From NCBI RefSeq assembly GCF_014196925.1, contig NZ_JACIEN010000002.1:682001-746000 (forward strand): DNA of 64,000 bases, in the 5' to 3' direction. Shown one piece after another: positions 45,824-54,293 of the stretch. The number at the start of each line of letters is the position of its first letter. The first letter of the stretch is position 1. Made by a program: the position numbers and the translations under genes. This DNA comes from Chelatococcus caeni. Lineage in GTDB: Bacteria; Pseudomonadota; Alphaproteobacteria; Rhizobiales; Beijerinckiaceae. The notes beneath the pieces were generated by a model. It was not told the origin of the DNA, ran no database searches, and saw only the letters and a program-made list of their open reading frames with translations.

Positions 45824-46110
45824 TGACGGTACGGCTTGCGAATGAGTATCTGGCGGGGCCTGTCTTCTGTCCCGACTCGGAAAAAATGGGTCATATTGAT
45901 GTTGATGATCTCCCCATTTCGGAGGAGCTGAAGCGAGCCATTCTAGCTTGGGACGATGAGTATCAGGCGACTTTCAACAGCGAATATCCGCCTGATTCTG
46001 GCTTTAAGTCGTCTGATCTGGAGGCGGTCCATATTATAAAAGGTGCCGAGCTAGCCAAGCGATTACAGAAGGAGCTCGGTAACAACTATACTGTGGAATA
46101 CAAACCATGA
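45820..46110 (+). CDS. Candidate immunity protein I2
   Basis: 96 residues. ATG 45820 overlaps the CT2 stop as ATGA, and a second ATG follows at 45823. The acidic sequence (pI low by eye) contains LPISEELKRAILAWDDEYQ..PPDSGF, which recurs in I4 (LPLSATLKAALEAWAASYS..NPVESGF). Same position behind CT2 as I4 behind CT4, and CT2 and CT4 share a toxin tip, so this pairing is self-consistent. Acts presumably in the cytoplasm against CT2. Expression would need a promoter within the module or readthrough. Confidence 0.75.
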   Translation: MMTVRLANEYLAGPVFCPDSEKMGHIDVDDLPISEELKRAILAWDDEYQATFNSEYPPDSGFKSSDLEAVHIIKGAELAKRLQKELGNNYTVEYKP

Positions 46111-46440
46111 TTCTGTGGTTGCGCTTTTCGCGGACGGACAGTCAACGCAAAAGCGCTCGCCTTCGTCAAGCTCGCCTCCATCCGCCTCATAGGAGCCCGT
46201 CCCTAAAGGGTTGAGCGGCTGGGGCCGGACCTGCCTTGGGACGCCCCCGAAGGGAAGCCGGCCAGTACCCTGTCCGCTTGGCCCTAAATAGGGCTGGCAG
46301 GCTCCGTTCGCACACAACCGGGTGAGCGCCGCGGTGAAGCGGAAGACGGAGGTGTCTTCAGGGCATCTTCGACGAACGACCTTGTGGTCACTCATTTGGG
46401 CTTCCGACAGTAGCAGGGCGTTGGGCGGCCCTCACCGTCG
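46111..46440. other. Unassigned linker with palindromic stems (330 bp)
   Basis: Lies between I2 and the CT3 module. GC-rich, with a short perfect palindrome GCCCTAAATAGGGC at 46281-46294. Minus-strand frame 46063-46395 has no recognised family. It may be remnant flanking DNA of a mobile element, but there is no proof. Confidence 0.4.
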
Positions 46441-48230
46441 CCTGAACGCCCGGCTCGATGCGGGCGAGACGCTCACCATCGTCGCCGGGCGCGATGCGAC
46501 GCTCGCCGGCGCCAACGCCACCGGCCGGGACGTGTTCCTCAACATCGGCGGAGACCTCACCGTCGCCTCGCGCCAGGACACCGGCCACGGGGCGAGCCGC
46601 TCCAGCAATATCGGCGGCAGCGTGTTCGTCGGCGTCGGCACCAGCCCGGTCTCGGGCTCGATCTCGGTGGGCGCGGGCCGCGGCTCCTCCGACCATGCCT
46701 GGGTCAACGACCAGACGTCGATCATTGCCCTCGACACGCTCCACGCTCGCGTCGAGGGCCACACGCAGATCGACGGCGCGGTCATCGCCTCGCTCACCGG
46801 GGACCTTGTCCTCGACACCGGTACGCTCGGCTTCTCCGACCTCCACGACCACGACAAAGGCTCGTCGTGGAGCGCTCAGGCGGGAATCAGCTTCGCCATC
46901 GACCGTGACGGCAAGGGGCAGAAGGAGCAAGGGACCTCGCCTGCCGGCGGCGACAAGCCCGGTTACACGGCGACGGGCGTCCCCACCGGCGGCAGCCTGT
47001 CCGGCCACGTCGCCGAGCATGACCGCGAGCAGGAAACCCGCGCCACGGTCGGTGCCGGCGAGATCATCATCCGCGACACGGAAGAACCAGACCCAGGACG
47101 TCGCAGCGCTGAACCGCGATCTCGACAGGGCGCAGGAGATCACCAAGAACGAGCGCTCCGGCGTCGAGTTCTATGTGTCGGACACGGCGGTGCGGGAGGC
47201 GATCAAGGCTGTTGAATTCGTCGGCAAGACACTGGCCGAGATCTCCACCGGCGTGTTCGGCGAACTGGGGCGGCAGGGGAACGCCACGTTCTCCGATCTC
47301 GCCGCTGCCAAGGAGCGGGGTGCGCTCAGCGATGCTGATATTGTCGCGCAGCTGGGTGCCTGCAACCCGAGCCAGGGCTTCAACCTGTTCGACCTGTTCA
47401 TCGGCACCGCACATGCTGCCGGCACGTGCCAGGTCAAGACAGCGGACGGGCAGACCATCACCTTCTCTGGCGACGATCGCCAGAAGTGCCTTGAAGCCTA
47501 CATGGCTATGATGGCTGCCCGGCCGGATACCATCCAGCAGATCATCGGCGGATTGACCCTCCTCAACGGCTTCGCGGGACCTCTCGGCAACCACGCCGCG
47601 ATCTACGGCGACGGGCCGGTCATCATCGGCACGGATGAGAACGGAGGCAACTTCGGGGCAGTCGACGAAAGCGGTCGCCTGCTCTATCAAAACCGGCTAA
47701 CCGGTGAGTACTTCTTCGCCAATCCCAATGATCCGCGCGATCAGAAGGTCATCGACACGGCCTTCGACATCGCGGGGATAATCGCCGGCGCCAGCGCCGC
47801 GTCGAAGGTGCGCTTCAGCACTGCTCCCAGTGCTCAGATACCAGGAGCTGCACAAGACACCGCCACCCGCTTTCTTGCCAGAGCAGATGGGGCCATTCTG
47901 GACACGTCAAAAATTGCCATTCCGGGCCCAAATAACAGCCCCTTCGGGAAAATCGACTATTTGCTCGGGAAGGTAGCATATAGCCAAGACAGCCTAGGGA
48001 AGGGTGGATATTTTAAGGATTATCTCGGCTTTGCGGGAGACGACCTTGGCGTTGCATTGACAAATCAACTTAAGGATAACTTTGGGTCGGCCTCTGTAAG
48101 GGGCTCAAAAATTGAGGTATCGTCTGAGATAACAGGGCCAAATGGAGTGACGGCAGGCGTGAAGTCCGTTTGGCAAGTTCGCAGCAATGGCAGTATTGAA
48201 CTAATTACAGCGCTCCCGGCCAGGAGGTAA
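46441..48230 (+). pseudogene. Orphan TpsA fragment with toxin module CT3 (frameshifted)
   Basis: The first part (46441-47177) copies tpsA 43191-43884 including the 90-bp junction. At about 47081-47084 one A has been inserted relative to tpsA (GGAAGAACC against GGAGAACC), moving the toxin part to another frame. That second frame then reads from the junction through a pre-toxin segment (CNPSQGFNLFDLFIGTAHA) to an AT-richer tip (SPFGKIDYLLGKVAYS.., GYFKDYLGFAGDDLGVALTNQLK..) ending at 48230. The tip resembles DUF6883 by remembered pattern. No start and no promoter; it is a silent cassette. Confidence 0.8.
47088..47177 (+). repeat. 90-bp toxin-junction repeat, copy 3 (silent)
   Basis: Reads QTQDVAALNRDLDRAQEITKN in the frame after the inserted A. 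Third copy of the junction at 43795-43884. Confidence 0.9.
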
Positions 48231-48237
48231 ATAAGAA

Positions 48238-48687
48238 ATGAGGTCGTTTTCTCTGATTGCCCACCAATTAGCGCTGACTCTCTTGGAGACGGAATTGAAC
48301 GGCGAGATGTCTATTTATAAAGTTGATGTAGATGGCCTTATAATTGGAGAATGTGAGTTCATTTCGGCCTATACGCCTCGCTTCTCCGTTTCGCGTTCTG
48401 GGGATATTTCGGTATACGCTGGCCGGAATTGGATATTTATTAAAAATAGAACGCTTGCCAGGCTCTTCGAGGGAGAGGATATTCAAAGAATATACCTTAA
48501 TTCGGAGGGCGTTTTTATTATATGTGACTCCGTTGTAATATATAGAAATATGTCGAATATGGATTTTTCGAAGACTCTACTTGATCATGATGAATTGATC
48601 GTCTCCTCTGTTGCGTCTGGCGGTAAGATTATCGTTACTGATTTCCGGGGACGAGAATATCGCATCGACAGTGACTTACGCGGCTGA
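48238..48687 (+). CDS. Candidate immunity protein I3
   Basis: 149 residues, strikingly AT-rich (many ATA/TTT codons) against a GC-rich genome. It starts 7 bp after the CT3 stop with GGAGG upstream. Content is beta-rich with hydrophobic strands (SVSRSGDISVYAGRNWIFIKN, GVFIICDSVVIYRNMS), consistent with a beta-propeller/beta-sandwich immunity protein, but no family is recognised. The likely partner is CT3. Composition indicates recent transfer. Confidence 0.68.
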   Translation: MRSFSLIAHQLALTLLETELNGEMSIYKVDVDGLIIGECEFISAYTPRFSVSRSGDISVYAGRNWIFIKNRTLARLFEGEDIQRIYLNSEGVFIICDSVVIYRNMSNMDFSKTLLDHDELIVSSVASGGKIIVTDFRGREYRIDSDLRG

Positions 48688-48690
48688 TCT

Positions 48691-48899
48691 ACGGCTGTGT
48701 GCCCGGCGGTTTCGGCAAGGACTTCTCAGGCCATGCCTCGGCCAGTGACCAGATGGCACTCGTCGCTCGGGAGATGCTCGATGCCCGCGTCGAGGGTCCA
48801 ATCTATGAATATTCGTTCAACGGCCAAACGCACCGAATGGCTATCACTGTTGGGAGCAACGGTTTCATTGTCGGCGCCAATCCCACTTCGTTGCCGTGA
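48691..48899 (+). pseudogene. Toxin remnant CT4 (5'-truncated)
   Basis: About 69 codons without the junction or pre-toxin region. The end (EYSFNGQTHRMAITVGSNGFIVGANP) matches the tip of CT2 (..NGVEQYIAIGIGSNGFVVRANP), so both belong to one toxin family. It starts within a few bases of the I3 stop and is followed by I4. It cannot be a functional toxin alone. Confidence 0.75.
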
Positions 48900-48909
48900 G
48901 GGGCGAGAG

Positions 48910-49248
48910 ATGAAATCGAAGGTACGTAAAATCAAACTGATGGCCGACTATGACTGCTGGCCTCTTTGGGATCTTGACGAAATCCGAAATGTCAATCCTG
49001 AGACTTTGCCACTTTCAGCGACGCTGAAAGCGGCCCTCGAAGCATGGGCAGCAAGCTACAGCGAAACGTTGGATCGCGATAATCCAGTAGAATCTGGGTT
49101 TTCTTCCAAAGCGGCCGCTATCGCCTTCAACAAAGAAGGGCGGAGGCTACGGGATCAGTTGAAGGTGGAGCTGCCCAGCTTTCAAATTGTCTATTTCGAT
49201 AATGAGCTTTGGCGAGATCCTAAGCGAGCGTCCTCTTTCGGGACCTGA
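48910..49248 (+). CDS. Candidate immunity protein I4 (homologue of I2)
   Basis: 112 residues, ATG 48910 with a GAGGGGCGAGAG site. Shares with I2 the pattern DYDCWPLWDLDEI.., LPLSATLKAALEAWAASYSETLDRDNPVESGF and a late amphipathic helix. It sits after the CT4 remnant, so immunity has been kept while the toxin decayed. The last dozen residues cross into repeated tpsA-like sequence (49242 on), so the original C-terminus may have been shorter. Confidence 0.75.
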   Translation: MKSKVRKIKLMADYDCWPLWDLDEIRNVNPETLPLSATLKAALEAWAASYSETLDRDNPVESGFSSKAAAIAFNKEGRRLRDQLKVELPSFQIVYFDNELWRDPKRASSFGT

Positions 49249-49450
49249 CTCTGACCGTCGGCCGCGACCTCCTCGTCGAGAGCGCCCAATCCGGCTACGG
49301 CTCGTTCCAGTCGTCCTCGTCGAAGAGTTTTGGGGTGGGGCAGCAGGCGAGCTTCAGCCTGGGCGCTCCGGAAGGCTCGCGCGGCTCGCTCGGCATCGGT
49401 GCCTCCGGGTCGATAGCGCATGCCCGCGACCAGATGGGCGGGCTCCAGAA
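49242..49450 (+). pseudogene. TpsA internal fragment
   Basis: Copy of tpsA 42993-43190 (DLTLTVGRDLLVESAQSGYG.., SIAHARDQMGGLQ). Homology stops at 49450, after GGCTCCAGAA, just where the CT3-side fragment (46441) begins in tpsA coordinates. The fragment has no start and runs into the flank of the molybdenum hydroxylase gene. Confidence 0.8.
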
Positions 49451-49488
49451 AGGCATCGCGGGCAACTTGCGCCGAGAGCACTCGGATT

Positions 49489-51708
49489 TCAGGCGCCCAA
49501 TGCCTCCAGCACCCGCTCGGTCAGGAACGGGTAGTGCCGGAGCCGTACGCCGCCCGTGAGGCGCGCCACCGCGTTGGCGATTGCCGGCCCGACCGGCGGC
49601 AGGCCGACCTGGCCCATGCCGCCGACGGGACTCCCGGATGTCGGGACGATGGCCACCTCGATGTCAGGTGCCTCGGACATGCGTATCACCCGATAGGTGT
49701 CGAAGTTGCCTTCCTGCACCTCGCCATTGACGATGTTGATCTGCTCGAACAGTGCGTGGCTGATGCCATTGGCGATGCCGACGATCATCATGCCTTCAAT
49801 GTGTACCGGCTGGATCGCCACCCCCGGGTCCACCGCACACCAGACCTTGTGCACCCTGATCGCACCGGTTTCCCTGTTGAGCGACACTTCGGCGATTTGC
49901 GCGCAGTGGGAGCCGAAGGCGTCGGAATAGGCGAGCCCCAGCGCCCGGCCGTCGCGCTTCCGATCCCATTCCGCCATCGCCGCGACGGTTTCGATCACGT
50001 TGCGGGCCCGGGGCTGTTCGGGGAGGAGCTTCAGCCGGAGCTGTACGGGATCGGCCCCCGTGGCCGCCGCAACTTCGTCGATGACGCATTCGATGCCGAA
50101 CCTGGTGTAGCCGACCCCGACCGCGAACCAGAAGCCGATGTCCAGACCGTTGTCCTGGCGGATGTATTCGATCCGATGGGCCGGGACGGCGTAGTTGAAC
50201 TGCGCCCCCTCCGTCACGACGTCGTCATGCCCACCCCGGCTCGCGAACAGGTCGGGCATTGTCCGGGCGAAAATGGAATCCGCCACGATGCGATGCCGCC
50301 AGCCGAGGATGTTGCCGTCGGCATCGAGCCCGACCTGGATGTGCTGCGCCTCGAGAGGCCGGAACTTGTCGTGCCGGATATCGTCCTCACGGCTCCAGAT
50401 GACCTTGACCGGCCGGCCCTCGACCTCCCTTGCCAATGACACCGCATCGACGATGAAGTCCGCCTCGGCCTTGCGGCCGAAGCCGCCGCCGAGGAGAGTC
50501 GTGTTCACTTTGACCCTGTCGGGGGTGGTGCCGACGACCTCCGCGGCAAACCTCTGGGTATGCGTCGGGCCCTGGGTCGGCGCCCAGATTTCCACGCTAT
50601 CGCCCTTCACAAGCGCCGTCGCGTTCATCGGTTCCATGGTCGCGTGACAGACGAGATCGCTCATATAGTCGGCCGTGATGACCGTAACGGCTCCCGCGAG
50701 CGCCCCCTCCGCATCGCCTTCCGAGAGCGCCTCGACGCCCGTCTGCGAGAGGTCGCGCCCCACGCTGCGGTAGTGTTCCAGCAGGCTGCCGCTCGTATAG
50801 CTGCGGACCCGCGACGACCTGCTCCAAGTCACCTTGAGCAAATCCTTGGCCCGCTGCGTCGCCTCGACCGTCTCGCCGATGATTCCGACGCCGTAGGAGA
50901 GCGGAACGATCTGCACCACGCCCGGTACGGCCCTGCTTTCGGCGTCGTCGATGGCTTCAGGCCGCTCGCCCTGGACTGGCGCCCGCAGGACCGTGCCGTA
51001 AAGCATGCCGGGGCGCTGCACGTCCATGCCGTAGATCGCGGAGCCGTCGACCTTCGAGGGCACGTCGACACGCTGGACCGTGCGCCTGCCGATATAGCGC
51101 CATCGATCGGCCGGCTTCAGATCGGCCTCGGTCGCCTGCGGCAGCGGATCGGGGAGCGCGCCATCGGCGGCGATCTCGCCGTAGCCGAACGAGCGGCCGG
51201 AGCGTGCATGCACCACCCTGCCGGGCTCCGTCGTGAGTTCGCCCACCGGCACGTTCAGCATGCCGGCCGCGCTCGCCAGAATGACCTTGCGGGTCTGCGC
51301 GCCGGTCAGCCGCAGCAGGTCGTAATAGCCGCGCGTGGATTCGCTGCCGCCCGTGAGCTGAATGCCATAGAAGCCGGGATTTCCATATTTCTCCGCATCG
51401 GATGGAGCCTGAACAATGCGGATCCTGTCCCAATCGGCATCCATTTCTTCGGCGATGAGAAGCGGCAGCGTGGTCATGATGCCCTGGCCCATTTCCGAGG
51501 CTGGCGACATGATGCTGACGATGCCGTCGGCCGCGATGGTCACCCAAGCGTTCGGGCGGTAATTGCCCTCGGCGGCCGGCGCCACTGCGGCACCCACGGC
51601 CTGCCCGGGTAGGCCGCCGAAGGCGACCGCGACGCCGAAGCCGCCCGCCGTGATCAGGAAACTGCGCCGCGAAAGCGTGCGGCTGTGAAGCTTGATCATC
51701 TTGATCAT
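49489..51708 (-). CDS. Molybdenum hydroxylase large subunit, isoquinoline 1-oxidoreductase beta (IorB) type
   Basis: 739 residues. A twin-arginine signal (LSRRSFLITAGG) directs the cofactor-loaded protein to the periplasm. The molybdopterin-binding fold has SEMGQGIMTTLP near residue 70, GGGFGRKAEADF mid-protein and GQVGLPPVGPAIANA near the C-terminus. IorB-type enzymes hydroxylate N-heterocycles or aldehydes and pass electrons to the [2Fe-2S] subunit, encoded just upstream (3-bp gap). No FAD subunit is present, matching the IorAB type. A signal peptide on the large subunit alone implies hitchhiking export of the small one. Confidence 0.9.
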   Translation of the reverse strand: MIKMIKLHSRTLSRRSFLITAGGFGVAVAFGGLPGQAVGAAVAPAAEGNYRPNAWVTIAADGIVSIMSPASEMGQGIMTTLPLLIAEEMDADWDRIRIVQAPSDAEKYGNPGFYGIQLTGGSESTRGYYDLLRLTGAQTRKVILASAAGMLNVPVGELTTEPGRVVHARSGRSFGYGEIAADGALPDPLPQATEADLKPADRWRYIGRRTVQRVDVPSKVDGSAIYGMDVQRPGMLYGTVLRAPVQGERPEAIDDAESRAVPGVVQIVPLSYGVGIIGETVEATQRAKDLLKVTWSRSSRVRSYTSGSLLEHYRSVGRDLSQTGVEALSEGDAEGALAGAVTVITADYMSDLVCHATMEPMNATALVKGDSVEIWAPTQGPTHTQRFAAEVVGTTPDRVKVNTTLLGGGFGRKAEADFIVDAVSLAREVEGRPVKVIWSREDDIRHDKFRPLEAQHIQVGLDADGNILGWRHRIVADSIFARTMPDLFASRGGHDDVVTEGAQFNYAVPAHRIEYIRQDNGLDIGFWFAVGVGYTRFGIECVIDEVAAATGADPVQLRLKLLPEQPRARNVIETVAAMAEWDRKRDGRALGLAYSDAFGSHCAQIAEVSLNRETGAIRVHKVWCAVDPGVAIQPVHIEGMMIVGIANGISHALFEQINIVNGEVQEGNFDTYRVIRMSEAPDIEVAIVPTSGSPVGGMGQVGLPPVGPAIANAVARLTGGVRLRHYPFLTERVLEALGA

Positions 51709-51711
51709 GTC

Positions 51712-52164
51712 TCAGCCCTCCCGCGCGGCGCGCTGAATCGCGCTGATGATCCGCACATAGGTTCCGCAGCGGCAGATGTTGCCGTCCATGTGCTCGACGA
51801 TCTGCTCGCGCGTGGGGTTGGGGTTGCTCTCGAGAAGAGCCGCCGCCTGCATGATCTGCCCGGACTGGCAATAGCCGCATTGCGGGACCTGCTCGGCAAT
51901 CCAGGCCTTCTGAAGCGGATGGCCGGCATCCGGCGACAGGCCCTCAATCGTCGTCACTCGCCGCCCGGCCACGTCCTCAAGCCAGGTTACGCAGGAGCGC
52001 GTCGGCGCGCCGTCGACATGAACCGTGCAGGCTCCGCACTGTGCGATGCCGCAGCCAAACTTGGTGCCGGTGAGCTTCAGATGCTCCCGGATCACCCACA
52101 GAAGCGGCGTGTCTGGCGCGGTGTCGACGTCCACCGCGCGTCCATTGATCGTGAACGCGGTCAT
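51712..52164 (-). CDS. [2Fe-2S] subunit of molybdenum hydroxylase (IorA type)
   Basis: 150 residues. The plant-ferredoxin-like cluster is bound by [18 protein letters not shown] (with the later RSC), and the second [2Fe-2S] by [12 protein letters not shown] and [10 protein letters not shown]. It is the upstream gene of the pair and is separated by 3 bp from the large subunit. It transfers electrons from the Mo site to an external acceptor. No signal peptide of its own. Confidence 0.93.
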   Translation of the reverse strand: MTAFTINGRAVDVDTAPDTPLLWVIREHLKLTGTKFGCGIAQCGACTVHVDGAPTRSCVTWLEDVAGRRVTTIEGLSPDAGHPLQKAWIAEQVPQCGYCQSGQIMQAAALLESNPNPTREQIVEHMDGNICRCGTYVRIISAIQRAAREG

Positions 52165-52606
52165 GAATGCATCTCCCGGGGGATTTTCGAGATAGGCGGT
52201 GATTGCCGCACCGGGTGTCGTCGGGGACGATGGCGGTCATCCGCCGCAACCACCTCACGCGGCGCGGCCAAGCGATGGCACGCGGCGGCGGCCGATTCCG
52301 TTCCGGCCAACCTGAGGGCTGTGACAGCTGCTGTGGTGTTGTTGAAAGAGCCGCCTGCTGCCGGCTCCCTTTGCAGCTACCGCCGATGCAAGTATACAGC
52401 AGACGAGCTGCGGTGATCAGTTGAAGGTCTGCGGGATTGCGGGGCGTTGTGTCTATATCTATTTAGTGCTTTCGTTGCCGTTGACAAAAAAAGTTAATTC
52501 CTCTGACGGACTGCTTGTCTGTTTGTCTCATAAACTATAATCACTGGGATGAGTTCTATCTATGCTAGGATGTCCATATTATCTTCGCGATCGTCCAGGA
52601 GGATTC
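52165..52606. promoter_or_regulatory. Divergent promoter region; sigma70-like -10 before AraC gene
   Basis: 442 bp between the hydroxylase genes (minus) and an AraC gene (plus). Its right 130 bp are AT-rich and contain a perfect TATAAT at 52536-52541 with a CTTGTC/TTGTCT -35-like element 15-16 nt upstream. A TTGACA at 52481-52486 is also present but has no fitting -10. No gene is seen in the left part. Confidence 0.5.
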
Positions 52607-53626
52607 ATGGACCCGCTGTCAGACGTGCTGTCCTTGCTCAAGCCGCGCAGCTATGTGTCCTCCGGTTTCGATGCGGGCGGCGACTGGTCGGTCCAGTTCT
52701 CCCATCAGCAGAACCGAATGAAGTGCTACGCGGTGATATCGGGTGAATGCTGGCTGCTCGTGGAGGATATCGCTGAGCCCGTGAGGCTCCGAGCGGGCGA
52801 CTGCTTCGTATTGCCGAGCGGCCGGGACTTCCGGCTCGCCAGCGACATGGCCTTGACGCCTGTTGATGCCAGCGCGTTCTTTCCGCCGGCCAACCCGGGC
52901 GGTGTTGTAACGGTCAATGACGGCGGCGACTTTTTCCTGGTAGGCAGCCGCTTCGCCGTGAGCGGCCGAAACTCGCCCAGCCTTCTCCGCATGCTTCCGC
53001 CCATCGTCCACATCCGCAGAGAGCCTGAGCAGAGTGCGTGGCTTTGGTCGGTCGAGCGTATGCGGCAGGAGTTGCGTGAGCGGCGTCCGGGCAGTTCGCT
53101 CATTGCGCAGCATCTTGCCCACATGATGTTGGTCCAGGCCCTGCGACTGCATCTGGAGGAAGGGCCGGCCGCCGGCGTCGGATGGTTCTTCGCCCTTGCG
53201 GACAAGCAGCTCGGCGCTGCGATTGCCGCCATTCATGCCGATCCAGCGTGTCGCTGGACCCTTCAGACACTCGCCGAGCGCGCCGGCATGTCGCGATCCA
53301 GCTTTGCCCTGAAGTTCAAGGTGACGGTCGGCGAGACGGTTATGGACTACGTGTCGCGCTGGCGCATGATGCTCGCCGGCGACAGGTTTGAGAACACCAA
53401 TGACCCGGTCTCGGCCGTCGCGCTGTCGCTCGGCTACGAGTCGGAAAGCGCCTTCAGCACAGCCTTCAAGCGAGTCATGGGATGTACGCCGAGACGGTAT
53501 AGGCGCGGTTCGCCTCCCGCGTCCCATTCCACTGACGGCCAAGTCGCCGGCCAAGTCGTCGGCCAAGTCACCCGCCAGGACGATGCACGGAAGGGGAGGC
53601 ATCGGTATTCGGAATCGCGCGTTTGA
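52607..53626 (+). CDS. AraC-family regulator with cupin sensor
   Basis: 339 residues. The N-terminal cupin (AraC-binding type 'cupin_6', about residues 1-190, with CYAVISGECWLLVED and RAGDCFVLPSG) is followed by the HTH (~225-320: LQTLAERAGMSRSSFALKFK and VSAVALSLGYESESAFSTAFKRVMGCTPRRY). Start 52607 has CCAGGAGG at 5 nt. The tail repeats VAGQVVGQVTRQ-like residues and comes from short tandem DNA repeats (about 53536-53575), probably slippage. It is divergent from iorA-like gene and is a plausible activator of that pair. Confidence 0.9.
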   Translation: MDPLSDVLSLLKPRSYVSSGFDAGGDWSVQFSHQQNRMKCYAVISGECWLLVEDIAEPVRLRAGDCFVLPSGRDFRLASDMALTPVDASAFFPPANPGGVVTVNDGGDFFLVGSRFAVSGRNSPSLLRMLPPIVHIRREPEQSAWLWSVERMRQELRERRPGSSLIAQHLAHMMLVQALRLHLEEGPAAGVGWFFALADKQLGAAIAAIHADPACRWTLQTLAERAGMSRSSFALKFKVTVGETVMDYVSRWRMMLAGDRFENTNDPVSAVALSLGYESESAFSTAFKRVMGCTPRRYRRGSPPASHSTDGQVAGQVVGQVTRQDDARKGRHRYSESRV

Positions 53627-53863
53627 CAGCGCTCGACGGCGCCTGTTCGAGCAGAGGGCCATCCCCCGCTGATTGGCTCCCGACGTGTCGCACCGAGCGC
53701 TGCAATCACCGCGCAGGCGCAGCCGAAGCGGCGGCGATGCCAGCTCCTAGCAGGTTAATGGTGTCAAGCGATCAGCCGAGCCAAGGATTGGCGCAGAGAA
53801 GCGGGGAAGACCTCGCGCGGCCAGCGCCATCGAGCGCCCTGCCTGTGGGCCACGCGGATTTGA

Positions 53864-54289
53864 TCAGCTTTCCCGCTTTGCCCGCCGAGCGAAGATCCGG
53901 CTCACCTCCGCCAGGTTCTGCGTCCCCCAGGTGCAGAGCGGTACGAGGGCTTCGGCCAGGCTGACGCCCAAGGGGCTCAGGCTATAATCGACCCGAGGCG
54001 GGACCTCCTTGTAATCGGTCCTCTTCACCAGACCATCGGCCTCCAGCTCCTTGAGCTGCTGGATCAGCACCTTGTCGCTGACATCGCGCACGGCGCGCCG
54101 CAATTCGCCGTAGCGGGTCGGCCCACGCTGGGCGAGGAAGTAGAGAATCAGTGGCTTCCACTTGCCGGCGATGACCCGCAGCGTCACGTCGAGGCCGCAT
54201 GTGAAACCGGCCAGCGCCGGGGAGCGGGCATGATCAGGCGGCGAAGCGTCCGTCACCGAGGCGGTCGGGTCTCGATTATCCAATGACAT
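53864..54289 (-). CDS. HxlR-family transcriptional regulator
   Basis: 141 residues with the HxlR winged helix (GLDVTLRVIAGKWKPLILYFLAQRGPTRYGELRR, VLIQQLKELEADGLVKR, wing PPRVDYSLSPLGVSL). A Cys precedes it (GFTCGL), as in redox-sensing members. Divergent from the SDR pseudogene; the spacer carries three AGGT(A/G)-type repeats. Likely represses the SDR and itself. Confidence 0.9.
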   Translation of the reverse strand: MSLDNRDPTASVTDASPPDHARSPALAGFTCGLDVTLRVIAGKWKPLILYFLAQRGPTRYGELRRAVRDVSDKVLIQQLKELEADGLVKRTDYKEVPPRVDYSLSPLGVSLAEALVPLCTWGTQNLAEVSRIFARRAKRES

Positions 54290-54293
54290 TTCT

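Noticed and set aside
43795-47177. Three direct repeats considered as a CRISPR or integron array
   Set aside because: Repeats are 90 bp, coding and spaced by 0.7-2.4 kb of toxin/immunity sequence; neither CRISPR spacing nor attC features are present.
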